Source of the DNA: Opitutus terrae PB90-1
GTDB lineage: Bacteria; Verrucomicrobiota; Verrucomicrobiia; Opitutales; Opitutaceae
Length of the DNA: 64,000 nucleotides
Direction: 5' to 3'
Assembly: GCF_000019965.1 (NCBI RefSeq)
Contig: NC_010571.1
Location: 496,001 to 560,000, forward strand
Both the position numbers and the translations under genes were made by a program. The stretch's first letter is position 1. Each line of letters begins with the position of its first letter. The notes below the pieces were generated by a model that searched no databases, was not told where the DNA came from, and saw nothing but the letters and a program-made list of their open reading frames with translations. Of this stretch, positions 18,392-26,117 are shown in pieces.

Positions 18392-18418
18392 CTTTCGGCG
18401 CGCTTGTATGGAACTTGA
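18392..18418 (-). promoter_or_regulatory. Sigma-28 promoter of the receiver gene
   Basis: TCAA - 15 bp - GCCGAAAG on the minus strand. Its -35 lies inside the 18-bp palindrome at 18414-18431. Confidence 0.5.
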
Positions 18419-18431
18419 ACAATTGTTTAAG
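18414..18431. promoter_or_regulatory. 18-bp palindrome, possible operator
   Basis: CTTGAACAATTGTTTAAG, dyad-symmetric except for one pair, in the divergent region between the receiver gene and the gene at 18485. It is AT-rich against a GC-rich background and overlaps the -35 of the receiver promoter, so a bound protein could control both genes. Confidence 0.35.
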
Positions 18432-18484
18432 CTTTCCCCGTCTCGAGTCGAAGAAGTGTTTCATCGTTCGTCCGTAACCGTCAA

Positions 18485-18874
18485 ATGCGCCTGCTCTCTT
18501 TCCTCACCGACGTCGAACGCGCCATTCGGGTTGAAGCCAACGCCGACGAAAGCGCGATCTGGGATTCGGCGCGGATTGTCAATTTCAAGACCGGCCTGGC
18601 CCGGCTCACCCTGACGTGCCGCGAACCCGACAGCGGCATGCCCCAGGGCACGGTACTCGTGCAGCACTACGCGCTGGCGAATGGTTCCTTTTGCATCAAG
18701 GCGAGTCTGAACTGGCAAGGCTGCGACACCACACTGGCGCTGTCCGTTTATGACACGCCGGTGCTCAACTGGAAGCTTGAGGCGAGCCGTATCGCCACGG
18801 CTTGGATGGCCGGTCCTCCGGCGGCCGGCACGACGGAGAACAGCGCCGAAGAGCGCGTCGCCGCTATCGGCTAG
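18485..18874 (+). CDS. Hypothetical protein in the flagellar region
   Basis: 129 residues, not recognised. It reads as a compact beta-rich domain (NFKTGLARLTLTCREPDSG, GSFCIKASLNWQGCDTTLALSVYD, NWKLEASRIATAW) with a disordered Gly/Ala/Glu tail and no signal peptide or membrane segment. It is transcribed divergently from the lone receiver gene and converges on the fliS cluster. The even codon use and sequence order make it a likely real gene; a motility link is only positional. Confidence 0.6.
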   Translation: MRLLSFLTDVERAIRVEANADESAIWDSARIVNFKTGLARLTLTCREPDSGMPQGTVLVQHYALANGSFCIKASLNWQGCDTTLALSVYDTPVLNWKLEASRIATAWMAGPPAAGTTENSAEERVAAIG

Positions 18875-18940
18875 CTGGAGCGATTGAGCGCTCGCGCAGC
18901 CGTTCTTGGGTAGCAACGCCCTAGCTGACCTTCCCGCCGC

Positions 18941-19309
18941 TTAGCCGGCGGCGCGCAAACGCTGCGGCCCAGACTTGCCGGCCGCTTGGCCGTAGACCGG
19001 GGCGATCCGCGCGGCGCGCCGCGCACTGCCCTGCAACGAGTCGAGCTCTTCGCGCGCGACCACCGCCCGGGTACGGAGCGTCTCGATGTTCTGCTCGCGC
19101 CGTTCCAGGAGAATGCCCACGCGTTTGCGGGCCTCGACACTCGCGTTCTCGGGCGCCAGAGCCGTCAACGCGGCCAGCACGGGTTCAGCCCGCTTCTGCA
19201 CGCCGCCGATCGCCGCATAATCTGCCGCGCGGATCAAGGCTGCCTCTTCCGCCACCAACTCGTCGAGCGCCTTCAGCAGGCGATCAAACTTCTCGGTCGA
19301 CGACTCCAT
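18941..19309 (-). CDS. Small helical protein downstream of fliS (FliT/FlgN-like?)
   Basis: 122 residues, almost entirely helical: FDRLLKALDELVAEEAALIR, VQKRAEPVLAALTAL, KRVGILLERREQNIETLRTR. It has the size and helix-rich pattern of flagellar export chaperones of the FliT/FlgN class and directly follows fliS (18-bp gap), where fliT is found in many genomes. Sequence similarity is too weak to assign a name. Confidence 0.6.
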   Translation of the reverse strand: MESSTEKFDRLLKALDELVAEEAALIRAADYAAIGGVQKRAEPVLAALTALAPENASVEARKRVGILLERREQNIETLRTRAVVAREELDSLQGSARRAARIAPVYGQAAGKSGPQRLRAAG

Positions 19310-19327
19310 GAGCGCGAAGGTGCCGGT

Positions 19328-19762
19328 TCAGGCCACTCCGCGCAAGCTCTCGAGTTGCTCGGATTTGTCGGGCTCCTGTTTGGTCAACATCTCCGCCCAC
19401 GCATCGCGCAGCTGGCGGAGCAGGCCCTCGACTTCAATCAGCGGCGCGAGGTCCTTGCGGAGGTTCGCCTCGAAGAGCCGGCGATAATGGTAGTCGTACA
19501 GCCGGTGCAGCGTCTTCGCGAAATCCCCACCGACCTCGAAATTCAGCCCTCCCTGCAATTCCAGGACGATGTTCTGGGCCTTCTGCAGCTGATGATTGAT
19601 CGTCTCGATCCGCCGCGGGTCGTCGTCTGTCCGCTCCATGGCTTCCCGCGCGATGGACATCGCCTTAAGCGCGCCATCGTAGAGCATGAGGACGAGCTGC
19701 GCCGGACTGGCCGTCAGCACTGCATTCGTCCGGTAAGTCTGGACGTAGCCCTTCGCGAGCAT
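19328..19762 (-). CDS. fliS: Flagellin export chaperone FliS
   Basis: 144-residue cytoplasmic chaperone that binds the C terminus of flagellin and prevents premature polymerisation. Family hallmarks: GYVQTYRTNAVLTASPAQLVLMLYDGALKAM (in pieces), INHQLQKAQNIVLELQGGLNFEVGGDFAKTLHRLYDYHYRRL (in pieces) and a C-terminal LRQLRDAWAEM helix. It sits in the sigma-28 operon starting with the FlgM-like gene, so chaperone and anti-sigma factor would be made with flagellin. Confidence 0.95.
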   Translation of the reverse strand: MLAKGYVQTYRTNAVLTASPAQLVLMLYDGALKAMSIAREAMERTDDDPRRIETINHQLQKAQNIVLELQGGLNFEVGGDFAKTLHRLYDYHYRRLFEANLRKDLAPLIEVEGLLRQLRDAWAEMLTKQEPDKSEQLESLRGVA

Positions 19763-19769
19763 GGGGGAC

Positions 19770-20054
19770 CTACGACTTGACGTCGGTGAGGTCGGGCGTG
19801 GCGAGAATCACGGCACTGACCTGCTTCAGGATGTCGATCGAAGGATAATTCGGATCGGCAGCCAGATTGCGGCCGCGTTCGACCACCTCGGGTCGAATCT
19901 CCGGCTGCCGCGCCAGCGCTTCGCGAAGGTAAGCGGCGTTTTCAGTCGAAAGCTGATCGGGACGCGGCGCCGATGCGCGCACGGCAACCGACTTGGTCGC
20001 CGCCACCGGATCAGGATGAACCGCCCTGTCCGTAGATGTCGTGGAATTGATCAT
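19770..20054 (-). CDS. FlgM-like anti-sigma-28 factor
   Basis: 94 residues; the N-terminal half looks disordered and the C-terminal half has the short helical FlgM pattern (LREALARQPEIRPEVVERG, then PNYPSIDILKQVSAVIL). FlgM binds sigma-28 until the hook is finished and is then exported. The assignment rests on size, composition, linkage to fliS and an exact-consensus sigma-28 promoter upstream (flgM is typically FliA-dependent). Sequence evidence alone is moderate. Confidence 0.55.
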   Translation of the reverse strand: MINSTTSTDRAVHPDPVAATKSVAVRASAPRPDQLSTENAAYLREALARQPEIRPEVVERGRNLAADPNYPSIDILKQVSAVILATPDLTDVKS

Positions 20055-20122
20055 TGGGTTTCGTTGAACGAAACGGTCAGCCGCTGATCGGTTACAGGGA
20101 ACGCCGTTGGTGGATGGGTCAG

Positions 20123-20149
20123 TTATCGGCAGTCAAAGGGAATACTTTA
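20123..20149 (-). promoter_or_regulatory. Consensus sigma-28 promoter of the flgM-like/fliS operon
   Basis: TAAA - 15 bp - GCCGATAA on the minus strand: an exact match to the enterobacterial FliA consensus, in the 120-bp gap after the lipoprotein gene. Confidence 0.85.
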
Positions 20150-20174
20150 GCTGCGGTTCGCAACTACGTCGATT

Positions 20175-20900
20175 TCATTTCTGCGCCGGGCGCGAAGGCG
20201 CATAAACCGGAGGCAGGGTGGCGAAGGTCGCTGCGGCTACATAGGTGCCGAACCGGGAGGGTGACTGCAGCACAGCCTGGGTGAAATCAGCCGGCACGTC
20301 GCTGCGGTCGGTCTTGAGGAAATGGTGTCGCGCCGCATTGGCCACGCGGTCGTCGGTGGTCGAGAACACGTTGTCGAACGCCCAAAGCACCCGGGCATCA
20401 GGCCCCGCCAAGACCAGCTTGGCGCGCACGCCAATCGCCAGCGGGCGATACGGTTTGTAGGCGGTAAGGTCCACGAACAGCACCCCGTCGGCGGCATACT
20501 CCTGGCGCACCACCGCCATGAAATTGGCGGGCAACACTGCCGTCGAAGACAGCTCCTCGAGCCGGAATCGCCGGAGGCAATCCGACCGGGTCAGCCGCAC
20601 CACCTCGAACCGGTTTTCTTTTTGCAGCTCGGTCAAAAAGACCGGATCGAGCGCCGCCGCGCTTTCCGCGGGCGCAGCCGTGCCGGCGGCGACCGGCATC
20701 AACACGACTCGCCGCAGCTCGGCCGGCAGCTGCGCCTCGCCGACAAAATTGGACGGGGTGAAGAAAGGCCCGATGCGCGCCGGATCGTGGATGCCCGGAG
20801 AGGTGCAGCCCACGAACCCCAGCCCCGACCACGCCAGCACCGCCAGCGCGACGACCGCCTGAGGGAGGAGATTGTTTGGGCCGCGCTTCATCGGATTCAT
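20175..20900 (-). CDS. Putative lipoprotein in the fliD operon
   Basis: 241 residues with an N-terminal signal peptide ending in a lipobox (LGFVGC, Cys at about residue 32). The mature part is a globular domain (RRVVLMPVAAG, LTELQKENRFEVVRLTRSDC, QEYAADGVLFVDLTAYKPYRPLAIGVRAKLVL in pieces, ARVLWAFDNVFSTTDD) resembling envelope lipoproteins of the curli/LpoB-like or GNA1162-like kind. It follows fliD by 22 bp. A role in outer-membrane support of the flagellum is inferred from position. Confidence 0.7.
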   Translation of the reverse strand: MNPMKRGPNNLLPQAVVALAVLAWSGLGFVGCTSPGIHDPARIGPFFTPSNFVGEAQLPAELRRVVLMPVAAGTAAPAESAAALDPVFLTELQKENRFEVVRLTRSDCLRRFRLEELSSTAVLPANFMAVVRQEYAADGVLFVDLTAYKPYRPLAIGVRAKLVLAGPDARVLWAFDNVFSTTDDRVANAARHHFLKTDRSDVPADFTQAVLQSPSRFGTYVAAATFATLPPVYAPSRPAQK

Positions 20901-20922
20901 GGACCGTGACTCGCGCCCGGGT

Positions 20923-22686
20923 TCACTCCTGCTTCGACTTATTGAAGTAGCTGTCGAGCGTTTTCTGCTGGGTCTGCGCTTCCGATTGCGCCTGCTGCAT
21001 GGCGATGAACGCGCTGGTCAGCCGCTCGCGCTCCTGCTCGATCCGCCGATTAAGGGCCGCGATCTGCTCTTCGAGGTCGGTGTTCTGGTTGTTCAGTGTC
21101 TTAACCTGGGTCGTCAACGGCCCCGTGCTGGTATCGAGCAGCTTTCCCAAGTAATTGTTGAGGCCCCCCACCAGCCCCGTCGTCGTGCCGCCAAAAAACG
21201 CCGCCACATCGCCGCTTCTGGTCGACAGCGCCGCGTCGAGCTTGGCCGAATCCTTGATCGAAAGCGTCGCATCCTCGGAGTTGAAGTCGATCCCGAGATC
21301 CTCCAGCCGCTTGACCGTGCCGGTGAGACCCGAAACCTGGCCGAACGCGAGCGAGCGCAGCTGCGAAGACCACCGATCCACCTCGTGGTTACCGGCCAGG
21401 ACGCCGGTCGAAATCGAACCGTCCGCCTTCTTCTCGATCTTTGTCTCGTCGTCGATGTAGCTCTGGACGGCGTTGAAGGCCGTGATGAACGACTGAATGG
21501 CGGACTTCATCGCGGTGGTGTTCGCCGCGACGTTGATCGTCTGGGTCCCCTCGGTGCTCACTGTGACCGACAATCCGTCGACGCCCAGCGCGTCCTCACC
21601 CAGGACATTGCTGGAACTCGAAAGCACATCGCCGTTGTTGACGGTGAACTGCGCGTTCAGGCCCCGGACCGTCGTCGCACCGCTGGTCAGGCCCAGCGCA
21701 CTCGCCAGCGAGCCCGTCACGTCGCTCACGCTCATGCCGGTGTCGCCGGTCGATTTATTGGTGAGAATCACCCGGTCGGCGACCGTATCGTAGCTCGCGG
21801 TCACGCCCGCATTCGAATTCGTGATCCGGGTCAGGAGCGACGCGATCGAGTCGTTGTTAACGTTGTAGTCGATCGTCGTGCCATTGATCGTGAAGGCGCC
21901 GTCCCCCTCGGCATCGACGCCGCTGAGCGATCCGGCCAACCGCGAGGTCGCCAGCTTCGCGCTCAGCGAGACCGAGCCCAACGACGTGGTGCTGCTGATG
22001 GTGCCGGTGCCGTTGTTGGCCAGCCGCATCACGGAAAGGAAATTGCTGGTATCGTTGGCCGCCCCGAGCACGATTTCGCCGCTGCTGCTCAACGTGATTT
22101 TATCCGTCGTGGCATCGTAGCTGGCAGTCACCTCGCCGTTCGTCGCGGAGGATATCCCGTCGAACACGGATTGCAGCGAATCGGCCGAATTGATCGTGAT
22201 CTGCTGGCCATTGATCGTGAAAGTGGAGTCGCCGCTCGTGAGGGCCGCGGCAGTCGGCAGCGTCGCCAGGGTCAGTCCGGCGATGCCGTTGGGATCGGTC
22301 CCGAGATCGGTGGCCGCAGCGTTCAGGCTCGTGGAAATACTGCTTGCGCCGACACGGCGCGCCGCCGAGGCCAGCTGGCTCACGGCAATCGCGTAACTGC
22401 CGATCGCCGTGCCGCTCGCTGCGGTGGCGGTCCAACCCGAACCGGAAGTGGTGGACGTCGCCGAGCGGCCATCGAACAAACCCTCGGCAGAGAGTGCCTT
22501 GGTGGCGGTCTGCAGCCCCTCGAGTCCGGTTTTCAGCCCGGTGAAGCTGGAAATCTTGTCGATGTTCTTCGATTCCTCGGTCTGCAGTCGCGCGATCGGC
22601 TGCTTCTCAATGGCGATGAGTTGATCGACCACCGATTTCCAGTCGAAGGAGTTCGAAACGAGACCGGAAATCGTGATGCCTGCCAT
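20923..22686 (-). CDS. fliD: Flagellar filament cap protein FliD (HAP2)
   Basis: 587-residue cap protein guiding flagellin polymerisation. The N terminus (ITISGLVSNSFDWKSVVDQLIAIEKQPI in pieces) and C terminus (LNNQNTDLEEQIAALNRRIEQERERLTSAFIAMQQAQSEAQTQQ in pieces, coiled coil) match FliD. Repeated Ser/Thr-rich beta segments fill the centre (FTINGQQITIN, FTINGTTIDYN). Transcribed divergently from flagellin 1 with sigma-28 promoters on both sides of the gap. Confidence 0.95.
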   Translation of the reverse strand: MAGITISGLVSNSFDWKSVVDQLIAIEKQPIARLQTEESKNIDKISSFTGLKTGLEGLQTATKALSAEGLFDGRSATSTTSGSGWTATAASGTAIGSYAIAVSQLASAARRVGASSISTSLNAAATDLGTDPNGIAGLTLATLPTAAALTSGDSTFTINGQQITINSADSLQSVFDGISSATNGEVTASYDATTDKITLSSSGEIVLGAANDTSNFLSVMRLANNGTGTISSTTSLGSVSLSAKLATSRLAGSLSGVDAEGDGAFTINGTTIDYNVNNDSIASLLTRITNSNAGVTASYDTVADRVILTNKSTGDTGMSVSDVTGSLASALGLTSGATTVRGLNAQFTVNNGDVLSSSSNVLGEDALGVDGLSVTVSTEGTQTINVAANTTAMKSAIQSFITAFNAVQSYIDDETKIEKKADGSISTGVLAGNHEVDRWSSQLRSLAFGQVSGLTGTVKRLEDLGIDFNSEDATLSIKDSAKLDAALSTRSGDVAAFFGGTTTGLVGGLNNYLGKLLDTSTGPLTTQVKTLNNQNTDLEEQIAALNRRIEQERERLTSAFIAMQQAQSEAQTQQKTLDSYFNKSKQE

Positions 22687-22710
22687 GATAAGATAGTGAT
22701 TCGCTGGGAG

Positions 22711-22738
22711 GTATCGTCACGAATGGGGGGCGACTTGA
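22711..22738 (-). promoter_or_regulatory. Sigma-28 promoter of fliD
   Basis: TCAA - 16 bp - GACGATAC on the minus strand, 25 bp before the fliD ATG. The spacer is 1 bp longer than in the other sites. Confidence 0.5.
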
Positions 22739-22765
22739 GGGCCGGGCGTATTTTCCAGATTTCCC

Positions 22766-22792
22766 TAAATTGAACTTGACCCCCGTCGATTA
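22766..22792 (+). promoter_or_regulatory. Sigma-28 promoter of flagellin gene 1
   Basis: TAAA - 15 bp - GTCGATTA. The -10 starts 109 bp before the ATG, nearly the same distance as in flagellin 3 (110 bp). Confidence 0.75.
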
Positions 22793-22893
22793 GAGCCCTC
22801 GCCGCAACGCGAGTTGTGGCCGGCGTGATCCGGTGCCGACCCTCCGGATCCGACTGCGACCCGGACGTCGCGCTTAGAATCAAGGAAGATCCC

Positions 22894-23709
22894 ATGTCAG
22901 TTGTCATCAACACCAACTATGCGGCCACGGTTGCGTCCAACAACCTTGCGGCCTCGAACGCGTCGTTGCAGAAAAGCCTCAATCGCCTTTCCAGCGGCTC
23001 AAAGATTGTCAGCCCCGCCGACGATGCTGGCGGCTTGGCTGTTTCCATGAAGTTGTCGGCCGCGGCGATCCGTCAGGGTGCCGTCGCCACCAACATCAGC
23101 AATGCCATCTCGTTTTTGCAGACGCAGGATGGCGCCCTCAAGGTCACGGCGAAGGTGCTCGAGCGCATCAGCGAACTGAAGGTGCTCTACACCGACGTCA
23201 CCAAGAGCTCGAGCGACAAAGCCAACTACGATGCCGAGTTCGTCGCGTTGACCGCCCAGCTGCGATCCACCGCGCTCGAGAAGTTCAACGGCGTCACCAT
23301 GTTCGGCTCGGCCGACATCGGCCAAGTCGACGTCACGGAAGACGGTGGCACCCAGGTGACCATCGCCTCCCGCAACCTGCTCGATAACACCTCGGGTGTC
23401 GGCACGATTGCCGATTCAACCGTCACCTCGCTGGGTGGCGTCCAGCTGACGGACATCTCCACGGCGATCCAAAACGTGGCCACCATGCGTGCGAACAACG
23501 GCTCGGAACAGAGCCGGTTCAACTTCGCGTCCGAGCTGGTCATCGTGAACAAGTCGAACCTCGAATCCGCTAACAGCCGGATTGTCGACGTCGACGTCGC
23601 CACCGAATCGACCCAGCTCGCCCGCTGGAACGTCCTGGTGCAGGCCGGCACCTCGATGTTGTCGCAGGCCAACACCAGTTCGCAGACCGCGCTGAAACTT
23701 CTCCAGTAA
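22894..23709 (+). CDS. Flagellin 1 (A type)
   Basis: 271-residue short flagellin: conserved N-terminal D0/D1 (SVVINTNYAATVASNNLAAS, LQKSLNRLSSGSKIVSPADDAGGLAVS in pieces) and C-terminal D1/D0 (NVATMRANNGSEQSRFNFASELV, ANSRIVDVDVATESTQLARWNVL in pieces, ANTSSQTALKLLQ). There is only a short variable centre, so no D2/D3 outer domains. AAGGAAG lies 8 bp before the ATG at 22894. It differs from flagellin 3 mainly at about residues 165-190 (TSLGGVQLTDIST here) and is two residues shorter. Filament subunit, probably glycosylated given the neighbouring maf gene. Confidence 0.97.
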   Translation: MSVVINTNYAATVASNNLAASNASLQKSLNRLSSGSKIVSPADDAGGLAVSMKLSAAAIRQGAVATNISNAISFLQTQDGALKVTAKVLERISELKVLYTDVTKSSSDKANYDAEFVALTAQLRSTALEKFNGVTMFGSADIGQVDVTEDGGTQVTIASRNLLDNTSGVGTIADSTVTSLGGVQLTDISTAIQNVATMRANNGSEQSRFNFASELVIVNKSNLESANSRIVDVDVATESTQLARWNVLVQAGTSMLSQANTSSQTALKLLQ

Positions 23710-23732
23710 CAGCGCCTCCCTCCCCGCCGCCG

Positions 23733-23755
23733 CGGCCGGACTAGTCCTCCGGCCG
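23733..23755 (+). terminator. Hairpin after flagellin 1
   Basis: Perfect 8-bp stem CGGCCGGA / TCCGGCCG with a 7-base loop and no T tract; the same hairpin follows flagellin 3. It may be an mRNA 3'-stabilising structure or an attenuator between the paired flagellin genes. Confidence 0.5.
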
Positions 23756-23827
23756 GGCGGATCAGGCTCTCTCGCGGTTGTCTGAGTCTGTGGGGCCAGG
23801 GTTCTTTCTCAGCTTACCCCCATTTCT

Positions 23828-23893
23828 CGCGGGCCCTTCGCCCGCGCAGAACTCCTTTGAAGCCTATGCTTCAAACGGCGCGGCCCGCGCTGT
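23828..23893 (+). promoter_or_regulatory. Three-hairpin leader of flagellin 2
   Basis: Consecutive stems CGCGGGC/GCCCGCG (23828-23846), TTTGAAGC/GCTTCAAA (23856-23875) and ACGGCG/CGCTGT (23875-23893, with one G-U pair). The equivalent region before flagellin 4 has different bases but the same three stems, i.e. compensatory change. Located 57-122 bp before the ATG. Confidence 0.6.
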
Positions 23894-23950
23894 CTCTCCG
23901 GGCTCGTGGCGGCTACGGAGTGCCGCAGTCAGATCAAGGAAAGAAATACC

Positions 23951-24772
23951 ATGGCAGTCGTGATTAATACCAACTACGCCGCGACGGTTGCTTCCAACAA
24001 CCTCGCTGCTTCGAATACGATGCTGCAGAAGAGCCTCAATCGGCTCTCCAGCGGCTCGAAAATCGTCAATCCTTCCGATGATGCGGGCGGTCTGGCGGTC
24101 TCGATGAAGCTGTCCGCCGCCGCCGTCCGTCAGGGCGCGGTTGCGACCAACATCGGGAACGCCGTTTCCCTCCTTCAAACGCAGGATGGCGCGCTGAAGA
24201 TCGCCGCCAAGGTGCTCGAGCGCATCAGTGAGCTCAAAGTGCTCCACTCCGATGTGACCAAGAGCTCCAGCGACAAAGCCAACTACGATGCGGAGTTCAA
24301 TGCCCTGCAGACCCAGTTGCGCGACATCGCGACGGAAGAGTTCAACGGGGTTGCCCTGTTCGGCTCGGCCGACATCGGCAGCGTGCAGATCACCGAAGAC
24401 GGTGGCACGTCCGTGGCGATCGCCGCCCGCAATCTGACCGACGCCACCGATGGCGTGGGCACGATTTCGGCCTCGACCGTGGATTCGCTGGGCGACGCCG
24501 CCGTGTCGCTGGCGAACATCTCAACCGCGATTCAGAACGTCGCGACAATGCGCGCGACCAATGGTTCGGAGCAGAGCCGGTTCAACTTCGCGTCGGAGTT
24601 GGTCACGGTTAACAAGGCCAACCTCGAAGCGGCCAACAGCCGTATCGTTGACGTCGACGTGGCGACCGAATCCACCCAGCTCGCCCGCTGGAACGTTCTG
24701 GTCTCCGCCGGCACCTCGATGCTCGCCCAGGCCAACACGAGTGCGCAGACCGCGCTCCGTTTGCTCCAGTAA
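23951..24772 (+). CDS. Flagellin 2 (B type)
   Basis: 273-residue short flagellin (D0/D1 only). B-type markers against flagellins 1 and 3 are AVVINTN at the start, TMLQKSL, SKIVNPSDDAGG, the central FNALQTQLRDIATEEFNGVALFG, and TSAQTALRLLQ at the end. AAGGAAAG precedes the ATG. No sigma-28 site was seen in the 240 bp after flagellin 1, so it may be transcribed by read-through from the promoter of flagellin 1 across the hairpins. Nearly identical to flagellin 4. Confidence 0.97.
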   Translation: MAVVINTNYAATVASNNLAASNTMLQKSLNRLSSGSKIVNPSDDAGGLAVSMKLSAAAVRQGAVATNIGNAVSLLQTQDGALKIAAKVLERISELKVLHSDVTKSSSDKANYDAEFNALQTQLRDIATEEFNGVALFGSADIGSVQITEDGGTSVAIAARNLTDATDGVGTISASTVDSLGDAAVSLANISTAIQNVATMRATNGSEQSRFNFASELVTVNKANLEAANSRIVDVDVATESTQLARWNVLVSAGTSMLAQANTSAQTALRLLQ

Positions 24773-24810
24773 GTTGATGCCAACTCAGGGATAGTTCTTG
24801 ATTCGCCCAT

Positions 24811-24840
24811 GCCTGGCCGCCGTTGGACCGGCGGCCAGGC
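24811..24840 (+). terminator. Strong hairpin after flagellin 2
   Basis: Perfect 12-bp stem GCCTGGCCGCCG / CGGCGGCCAGGC with a 6-base loop; no T tract. Conserved after flagellin 4. Confidence 0.55.
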
Positions 24841-24939
24841 CAAGCGAACCAGGCGCCGACACCCTGCGAAGGCCCCCGGTAGGTCCCGGTCTCAAAAACC
24901 GCCCCCGGCCATGCAGTCGTCGTGATTGCGTAGTGCAAC

Positions 24940-24965
24940 AAGGCCCCGGCTTCGTCCGGGGCCTT
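24940..24965 (+). terminator. Terminator-like hairpin after flagellin 2
   Basis: 10-bp stem AAGGCCCCGG / CCGGGGCCTT with loop CTTCGT, followed within a few bases by a short T-rich run (CGCATTTTC). Conserved after flagellin 4 (28170-28195). Confidence 0.7.
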
Positions 24966-24969
24966 CGCA

Positions 24970-26070
24970 TTTTCATCGAGAAACACGGGCGGCCGCCCGT
25001 ACCACGTGGCATGGGCGTCTCGCCCAGGTGCGAAGTTGGGGTCACGCCGCGACCGTTCGTGGCCTGCGTTTTTTCTTCCTCTTTATCTCTATCGTTTTCT
25101 TTCGTCAGGGGTGGTGTGCAGACCAAGATCGCCGAGGAGAAAGTCAGGTTGGTGCGGTATCCACCTTGGGTTCTGGCCTCAGGCTGCGGCGGGAAATTCC
25201 GGCTAGGCGGGAGCGATTTCTCCTTTACGCATTCGTCGGGGCCGGTGGCTGACGCATGCTTCGCAACCGCGCAGGCACGCTAGCGGCTGGTCGAAAACCT
25301 TATGGCGGTAGCGACCGCCTCTCCGAGCGTCCGTGATCGAGAGGATGCGTTCGAAGCGCGGACGGCTCGGAGGGCCGTCCCTACCATCGATCAAGGTATT
25401 CAGATCTGTGGTTCTCGGATAGAACCTCAGGTCGTCCGAAAATTTGAGTGTGTACCTGAAGGTAGTGAGGTAGGGCGCACCGTCCCCGGTGAGCCGCGGC
25501 CCCGCGATAGGCTCGGGGCCGTGAGTCCCTCGACTCTGCTCGTTCTGCTGGACAGCAGAATGAGCGCGTCGAAAGCCTTGTCGAACGGCTCTGCGAGGAC
25601 GCCTCGCCCTACCCGGAACCGGGTTTGCGGATAGGCTGTAGGTCCGGCCGGCGTCCGGGCGCCCGCTCGCCGAGCGGTCGCACACTCCAGCTTCTGCCGC
25701 GGCTATTCTGCTGAGCACGCGTTGATGCGGATTGAACGAGGGGCCCAATCGCCCGGCTCATCGTGCCTCCCGCGGCGGCGCACCCGTTCGCCGCCGCCCT
25801 GCCAGGACGTCTGCCGGTGACGCTCCGCGGCTGGAGAGGAACCCGCTTTCGATGCGTTCTCCTCCCGCGCTCGCGTAACCTGAACTGGAATACAACAATT
25901 ATCGCGGGCGCCGTTCCATTGCGAAGTCGCGTGGTGTCGGCAAAAGCTGCGGCGACTTTAGCCACCGCGTTTTTTTTCACGATTCCGGTGAATGCGATTC
26001 CATGCTGGCCGATATCGGAAGGCGTCGCGATTCACGTCGCGGCCGGCGCGATCCAGAGCCGATTCCCCTG
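24970..26070. other. 1.1-kb non-coding stretch between the flagellin pairs, rich in dispersed repeats
   Basis: No frame here looks like a protein. The stretch is a mosaic of palindromic repeats: ACGGGCGGCCGCCCGT (24985-25000), CCACGTGG (25002-25009), TGGGCGTCTCGCCCA (25012-25026), a GGACGGC/GCCGTCC hairpin near 25360-25380, a GGTAGGGCGCACCGTCC-type string near 25469, and CTCGTTCTGCTG/CAGCAGAATGAG (25537-25562). Its right end carries the sigma-28 promoter of flagellin 3. Confidence 0.6.
25989..26015 (+). promoter_or_regulatory. Sigma-28 promoter of flagellin gene 3
   Basis: TGAA - 15 bp - GCCGATAT; perfect -10. Confidence 0.75.
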
Positions 26071-26117
26071 GATCCGACTGCGACCCGGACGTCGCGCTTA
26101 GAATCAAGGAAGATCCC

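Larger units (their letters stand above)
22785..24975 (+). repeat. Flagellin-pair duplication, left unit
   Basis: A unit of about 2.2 kb (promoter, leader, flagellin A, hairpin, structured leader, flagellin B, two hairpins) that is duplicated at 26008-28205. The coding parts are nearly identical. The 46 bp before flagellin A are identical in both, while promoter-proximal leader sequence has diverged around a conserved -10. Confidence 0.85.

Noticed and set aside
20872-22773. 633-codon open frame on the plus strand
   Set aside because: Antisense of fliD and the lipoprotein gene; low-complexity Arg/Gly/Asp-rich translation with no domain.
23710-23950. Sigma-28 promoter for flagellin 2 (and likewise 26940-27180 for flagellin 4)
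   Set aside because: TCAA is present, but the sequence 15 bp downstream (CTGTCTCT or CCGTCTCT) does not resemble a -10.
24798-25748. Open frames of 110-180 codons in the stretch between the flagellin pairs
   Set aside because: They cross palindromic repeats and terminator-like hairpins, lack motifs and conflict with each other on both strands.
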